Below are positions 7,011-9,574 of a stretch of DNA of 9,574 bases, one piece after another. Positions within the stretch are counted from its first letter, which is position 1; the number at the start of each line of letters is the position of its first letter. This stretch comes from Endomicrobiia bacterium (GTDB lineage: Bacteria; Elusimicrobiota; Endomicrobiia; PHAN01). Below the pieces are notes generated by a model. It was not told where the DNA came from, did no database searches, and saw only the letters and a program-made list of their open reading frames with translations. The position numbers were made by a program, and so were the translations under genes. Location: NCBI GenBank assembly GCA_030018875.1, contig JASEHK010000042.1, positions 1 through 9,574 on the forward strand, written 5' to 3'.

Positions 7011-7919
7011 TCATCCTGCGCTCGTCGTTTCCCCGGCTTTTTCAAGAGCCGGGTTTTTTGTTGCCATATCCCCTTTTTTTGCGGCGGCGTCCGAATAAGC
7101 CGCGGCCACTAATTTGGCGATGGCCCTTACGCGAGCGACGAAAGACGTGCGCTCGGAAACCGATATGGCTCCTCTGGCGTCAAGAAGATTGAAGGCGTGA
7201 GAGGCCTTCATAACGAAATCATAAGCCGGAATAAAGAGCCCCTTGGCGACGAGACGACGGCACTCGGACTCGTGTCTCTGGAAATCGCGGCGCAGCGCCT
7301 CGGTGTCGGCGTCCTTGAAATTATACTTTGAAAACTGCTCCTCGTCGCGCTTGTGGATGTCGCCGTAGGTAAAATCGCGGTTCCATTTTACGTCGTAAAC
7401 GCTCGACACGCCTTGGGCGAACATCGCCAGACGCTCCAGCCCGTATGTAATCTCGAGGGAAATCGGGTCGAGGGCAATCCCCCCTATCTGCTGAAAATAC
7501 GTAAACTGCGTAACCTCCATTCCGTCGAGCCAGACCTCCCAACCAAGGCCCCACGCGCCCAGAGTGGGCGACTCCCAATCGTCCTCGACAAACCTGATGT
7601 CGTGTTTTTTGGGAGTAAGACCTATCGCCGCGAGAGATTCAAGGTAGAGGTCTTGCGCGTTTTGGGGCGCGGGCTTCAATATCGCCTGATACTGATAATA
7701 ATGGCAAAGCCGGTTCGGATTTTCGCCGTATCTTCCGTCGGCGGGACGCCTCGACGGCTCCACATACGCCGCTTTCCACGGTTCATCTCCCAGACACTTC
7801 AAGAAAGTGGCGGGATTAAAAGTTCCCGCGCCCTTTTCTATGTCATACGGCTGCCATATCACGCAGCCGCGCCTCGCCCAAAAACGCTCCAGCGCCATTA
7901 TGATTTCCTGAAATGTCAT
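7011..7919 (-). CDS. glyQ: Glycine--tRNA ligase alpha subunit (GlyQ)
   Basis: Catalytic alpha subunit of the bacterial alpha2-beta2 glycyl-tRNA synthetase, a class II enzyme that charges tRNA-Gly. The 302 residues match the family from the first residue: MTFQEIIMALERFWARRGC, then GAGTFNPATFL, motif 2 EPSRRPADGRYGENPNR at about 54-70, the segment GWEVWLDGMEVTQFTYFQQ, and motif 3 in ITYGLERLAMF. A strong GGAGG lies 6 bases before the ATG, fixing the start. The last 27 or so residues (after about 275) are polar and not family-conserved. They overlap a plus-strand terminator belonging to the convergent pilZ gene, whose stop is 9 bases away. The beta subunit gene glyS, often adjacent in other bacteria, is not in this window. 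Confidence 0.97.
   Translation of the reverse strand: MTFQEIIMALERFWARRGCVIWQPYDIEKGAGTFNPATFLKCLGDEPWKAAYVEPSRRPADGRYGENPNRLCHYYQYQAILKPAPQNAQDLYLESLAAIGLTPKKHDIRFVEDDWESPTLGAWGLGWEVWLDGMEVTQFTYFQQIGGIALDPISLEITYGLERLAMFAQGVSSVYDVKWNRDFTYGDIHKRDEEQFSKYNFKDADTEALRRDFQRHESECRRLVAKGLFIPAYDFVMKASHAFNLLDARGAISVSERTSFVARVRAIAKLVAAAYSDAAAKKGDMATKNPALEKAGETTSAG
7032..7059 (+). terminator. Intrinsic terminator of pilZ inside the glyQ 3' end
   Basis: CCCGGCT (7032-7038) pairs with AGCCGGG (7047-7053), extended by a further wobble and an A-T pair, and TTTTTT follows (7054-7059). It lies about 30 bases after the pilZ stop. On the minus strand no T-run follows, so it acts in the plus direction only. It occupies codons of roughly residues 287-296 of GlyQ, so the same bases serve as coding sequence and terminator. 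Confidence 0.75.
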
Positions 7920-7954
7920 AAGTTTCCTCCGATGTAATTCAAAATATTCTTTTT

Positions 7955-7988
7955 GTCGGCGGATAAATAATTTCTAACGGCCGCCGAC
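7955..7988. repeat. Inverted repeat between the zinc nuclease gene and glyQ
   Basis: GTCGGCGG (7955-7962) and CCGCCGAC (7981-7988) are exact 8-base complements with an 18-base AT-rich loop. The hairpin stands in the 81-base spacer, 36 bases upstream of glyQ. Neither strand has a T-run directly after the stem, so it does not look like a standard terminator. It could be an mRNA processing or stability element separating the two genes, or a protein-binding site in the glyQ leader. Confidence 0.45.
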
Positions 7989-8000
7989 GGGAAATACTTT

Positions 8001-8906
8001 TTATCTGCCTGACATTTTCAATTTATCTCTCAATGCGAGCATTTTTTGATAATCTTTATCGGAATAAATCCCCGCCGTTTTCGTGAGTTTCACTTCCACC
8101 CGAGGCGAACCCGCGTTTTTCCACGCAGTGTACCAGAGAGAGGCCAGATTCTCGGCCGCCTTCTCAACCTGCTTGCGCGTCATATCCGCGGTGTCCACCC
8201 AAAGAGCACGGAAATTATGCCCGCGTTTAGTGTCGGCGTCAAGTATCACGGATATTTTGTCGTGAGCGTCAATTATAAAATCGAACGCGAAATTAAGGGG
8301 GTCGCCGACATATTTAACGTTGTCTGCGCGCGCTCGAGAGCCGTCGAAAAACACATCCGCCGTCTGTATCTCGTACCTGAGGTGCACACCCTGATTGCCG
8401 CTGTACTGTCCGTCGTAATTGTCGGTCGTGTGAAGCGGCTGATGGGCGTCGGCGACATAATGCCCCAGAGCCGCGGCGCACAGCATCGCGTAGTCGGACG
8501 TCGCCGAACTTCTCAAAAATATGGCGAGCATCTCGCAATGCTCCGCTATCGTCCACGGAACGACTCCGTTTGAGACCACCGCGTCTTCGCCGTATTTTTC
8601 CATCGCGCCGGAGAGGGATTTTCTGACGGCGGCGAACGGAGGCGCGCCGTAAAAATCCATATCAATATAATGCCGATATTCCTCGCCGCTCAGAAAGCCC
8701 TTCCACTCGTCCGGGTCAACGCTGTGCAAAGTCAAATACTCGACGCACGCCTTGAAACTTTTCATCTCCGCGGGCAGAAGGCGCGCCGCCTCGCTGTTGA
8801 TGTATCCGTGTATTTCATAACCCCAGCCGAAAACATTTGCCGCGCAAATAAAAGAAACGGCGAAAAATATAAAAGCGGATAAGCAGGCGCGGCGCGGCTT
8901 GGTCAT
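8001..8906 (-). CDS. Secreted S1/P1 nuclease or phospholipase C-type trinuclear zinc enzyme
   Basis: A 301-residue exported phosphodiesterase-family protein. A Sec signal (KPRR, then hydrophobic 8-23) should be cut after VFG at 27, exposing Trp28 as the mature N-terminus; in this superfamily that terminal Trp binds zinc. The remaining ligands are recognisable: H33 (mature 6, as in P1 nuclease), an Asp at 64 or 66, H79 in EYRHYID, H149-x3-D153-x5-H159 in GHYVADAHQPLH, H175 and E179. The three-zinc site hydrolyses phosphodiesters of single-stranded nucleic acids in S1/P1 enzymes, or phospholipids in PLC; the substrate cannot be decided here. It may scavenge phosphate or nucleosides in the periplasm or outside. 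No Shine-Dalgarno sequence precedes the ATG. A TAAAAT lies 12 bases upstream without a good -35. glyQ lies 81 bases downstream and may share its transcript. Confidence 0.85.
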   Translation of the reverse strand: MTKPRRACLSAFIFFAVSFICAANVFGWGYEIHGYINSEAARLLPAEMKSFKACVEYLTLHSVDPDEWKGFLSGEEYRHYIDMDFYGAPPFAAVRKSLSGAMEKYGEDAVVSNGVVPWTIAEHCEMLAIFLRSSATSDYAMLCAAALGHYVADAHQPLHTTDNYDGQYSGNQGVHLRYEIQTADVFFDGSRARADNVKYVGDPLNFAFDFIIDAHDKISVILDADTKRGHNFRALWVDTADMTRKQVEKAAENLASLWYTAWKNAGSPRVEVKLTKTAGIYSDKDYQKMLALRDKLKMSGR

Positions 8907-8937
8907 GGGGTTGGCGCGATTTTAATTACCGCTTTAT

Positions 8938-8953
8938 CTCGTCGGCAGACGAG
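8938..8953. repeat. Short inverted repeat upstream of the zinc nuclease gene
   Basis: CTCGTC (8938-8943) and GACGAG (8948-8953) are exact 6-base complements around a 4-base GGCA loop, some 30 bases upstream of the ATG at 8906. No T-run follows on either strand. Its position, just upstream of the TAAAAT at 8924-8919 (minus), would suit an operator or a leader hairpin. The remainder of the 8907-9009 gap holds only the plus-strand promoter-like sequence listed separately. Confidence 0.3.
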
Positions 8954-8972
8954 CATCCTTCTTAAACATCCC

Positions 8973-9001
8973 TTGACAAATTCCGTGGATGAACTTAAAA
9001 A
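8973..9001 (+). promoter_or_regulatory. Possible antisense promoter facing the 53-residue gene
   Basis: On the plus strand a perfect TTGACA (8973-8978) is followed after exactly 17 bases by TAAAAA (8996-9001, four of six to consensus). Transcription would begin about 9008, at the 3' end of the minus-strand small gene, and run antisense across all of it toward terminator-like hairpins at 9186-9202 and 9241-9297. No plus-strand coding gene lies downstream. A chance match in AT-rich sequence is possible. Confidence 0.3.
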
Positions 9002-9009
9002 ACCGTCTG

Positions 9010-9171
9010 TTACTTCGTTTCGTTTTCCGCCACGAATTTTTTAATTTCTTCGATAGATTCAATAACCATCTTGGCTTTATTAAGCCCAAATGAAAACGGA
9101 TACTTGTCATCTTCACTTCTTTTAAGGACGATGACCGGCTGACCTTTGTACTCGCTTTTTTCTACTATCAT
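9010..9171 (-). CDS. Small hypothetical protein, 53 residues
   Basis: A short gene running from ATG at 9171 to TAA at 9010. Support comes from a strong ribosome binding site (GGGAGG, 6 bases before the ATG) and a consensus-like promoter upstream at 9204-9233. The product has a well-behaved composition. It begins MIVEKSEYKGQPVIVLKR, reading as two short beta strands, passes through DDKYPFSFG, and ends in an amphipathic charged helix (about 32-50: NKAKMVIESIEEIKKFVAEN). No signal peptide, membrane segment or cysteine is present, so it is probably a small soluble cytoplasmic protein, perhaps a dimer or a nucleic-acid or protein-binding accessory. I do not recognise the family with confidence. 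It is transcribed toward the zinc nuclease gene 103 bases downstream, with no clear terminator between them, only a TTTTTT tract without a convincing stem. Confidence 0.75.
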   Translation of the reverse strand: MIVEKSEYKGQPVIVLKRSEDDKYPFSFGLNKAKMVIESIEEIKKFVAENETK

Positions 9172-9185
9172 AAACTTCCTCCCTT

Positions 9186-9197
9186 GCCCGTTCGGGC
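9186..9197. other. Hairpin at the predicted 5' end of the small-gene mRNA
   Basis: GCCC and GGGC pair around a 4-base loop in GCCCGTTCGGGC. On the minus strand it coincides with the predicted transcription start (about 9198) and ends 8 bases before the GGAGG of the small gene, so the mRNA would begin with a hairpin that could block 5' decay or tune ribosome access. On the plus strand it is followed by TTTTAT and could act as a weak terminator for an antisense RNA. Confidence 0.35.
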
Positions 9198-9203
9198 TTT
9201 TAT

Positions 9204-9233
9204 ATCTTAAATTGTTGTTCTCTATTTTGTCAA
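9204..9233 (-). promoter_or_regulatory. Sigma70-type promoter of the 53-residue gene
   Basis: On the minus strand a perfect TTGACA (9233-9228) is separated by 18 bases from TAAGAT (9209-9204). The start would be near 9198, leaving a leader of about 27 bases with a short hairpin and the GGGAGG ribosome binding site. An overlapping TATAAA lies slightly further downstream at a less suitable spacing. This is the best promoter match in the window. Confidence 0.55.
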
Positions 9234-9240
9234 AATTATT

Positions 9241-9297
9241 CCGTCGGTTTTTGTCTCCGCCTCGGTATGGACGGAGATTTTACCGGCGGATTTTTTT
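9241..9297 (+). terminator. Two-part hairpin with T7 tract, plus-strand terminator-like
   Basis: The outer stem CCGTCGG (9241-9247) pairs with CCGGCGG (9283-9289) through one G-U wobble. The inner stem TCTCCG (9254-9259) pairs with CGGAGA (9272-9277). A run of seven T follows at 9291-9297. In the plus direction this looks like an intrinsic terminator, yet no plus-strand gene lies upstream. On the minus strand it sits after the partial right-edge gene, where the downstream T content (AATAATTTT) is poorer, so it may still work weakly for that gene. Confidence 0.45.
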
Positions 9298-9311
9298 GGT
9301 TTCTTTTTCAT

Positions 9312-9574
9312 TCATCTTGTTGAAGTTCCGCAAGGGTCGGGATTTTTACTATTTTGCCGGTATTCCCCCCGACGGGTTTGCGCGGATTTTGAAATCGTTT
9401 TTCCGAAAGCGTTTTTTTTCGCGCCGCAGATGTCTTCTATGTAAGCGTCGAGCGCGAAGGAGAGGCGGGACGCGGCGTCGGCGGCGACGGGCTCGGCGGC
9501 AAGGTCGTCGCCGGAGAGGCGGGAAAGCCGCTCGGCCAACGCGGCAATTGCGCGGTCGGCGGACGAAACGCGGG
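9312..9574 (-). CDS. Unidentified protein, C-terminal part, cut by the window edge; possible frameshift
   Basis: An open frame enters from the right edge and ends at TGA (9314-9312). The visible part begins VSSADRAIAALAERLSRLSG and continues as an Ala-rich helical region through LSFALDAYIEDICGAKK. At 9412-9419 the minus strand has eight A in a row. After it, the present frame reads as an odd basic tail (KTISKSAQTRRGEYRQ). With seven A the tail becomes TLSEKRFQNPRKPVGG ending ELQQDE, which looks more like native protein and stops within a few bases of the other frame. With nine A a third, shorter tail is open. The helical part recalls the C-terminal helical region of MnmE GTPases, but the expected FCIGK end is absent, so I leave it unnamed. 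The helical part is open in one frame only; the plus-one frame has a TAG there. Confidence 0.5.
   Translation of the reverse strand, partial: RVSSADRAIAALAERLSRLSGDDLAAEPVAADAASRLSFALDAYIEDICGAKKNAFGKTISKSAQTRRGEYRQNSKNPDPCGTSTR

Noticed and set aside
7920..8000. T-box riboswitch upstream of glyQ
   Set aside because: The 81-base spacer is too short and has no T-box consensus or antiterminator; only a simple inverted repeat is present.
8934..9116. 60-codon minus-strand open frame overlapping the 53-residue gene
   Set aside because: It lies in another frame of the same strand, has a biased basic composition and no ribosome binding site; the 9010-9171 frame has a promoter, GGGAGG and a protein-like sequence.
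9312..9574. MnmE C-terminus
   Set aside because: The helical segment looks similar, but the characteristic FCIGK ending is absent in all three frames, so the name is not supported.

Overview
The window reads as chromosomal DNA of a Gram-negative (diderm) bacterium: it encodes BamA, the core of the outer-membrane protein insertion machine, with a signal peptide and a C-terminal Phe. Base composition is moderately GC-rich. The alpha-type split glycyl-tRNA synthetase, the ricT-holB-tmk cluster and a GTCATTGCGAGG-type palindromic repeat at the left edge would fit Elusimicrobiota or Omnitrophota, but this placement is inference. No phage, IS, CRISPR, tRNA or rRNA was seen.

Layout. Nearly everything is on the minus strand, so transcription runs right to left. 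From the right edge: an unidentified partial gene with an A8 homopolymer that may hide a frameshift (9312-9574); a 53-residue small protein with its own consensus-like promoter and strong ribosome binding site (9010-9171); a secreted S1/P1-nuclease/phospholipase-C-type zinc enzyme (8001-8906); glyQ (7011-7919). Convergent to glyQ lies a single plus-strand PilZ-domain gene (6585-7001), whose intrinsic terminator appears to sit inside the glyQ 3' end. Divergent from it runs a housekeeping cluster tmk - holB - ricT - metG (6471 to 2535), ended by a hairpin terminator. bamA follows (2344 to 41), with a palindromic repeat after its stop.

The tmk-holB-ricT-metG order matches the conserved tmk/holB/yaaT/metS neighbourhood of Bacillus subtilis, lacking the small genes found there between tmk and holB. 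It links dTMP phosphorylation, clamp-loader assembly, an Fe-S-associated RNA-maturation cofactor and tRNA charging. tmk and holB overlap by ATGA.

The main anomalies are: (1) holB is split by an in-frame TGA at codon 91 while the same frame continues as recognisable delta' sequence; (2) around the 53-residue gene, a sense promoter, an antisense promoter-like sequence and plus-strand terminator-like hairpins could produce an antisense RNA covering the gene; (3) the pilZ -10 box lies 7 bases before its ATG, suggesting a leaderless mRNA, and overlaps a possible tmk -35 box; (4) the zinc enzyme has a ligand set intermediate between P1 nuclease and phospholipase C. I see no wholly new multi-gene system. 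No gene-free stretch exceeds 300 bases; the longest gaps (2345-2534, 6472-6584, 8907-9009, 9172-9311) are described through their regulatory features.
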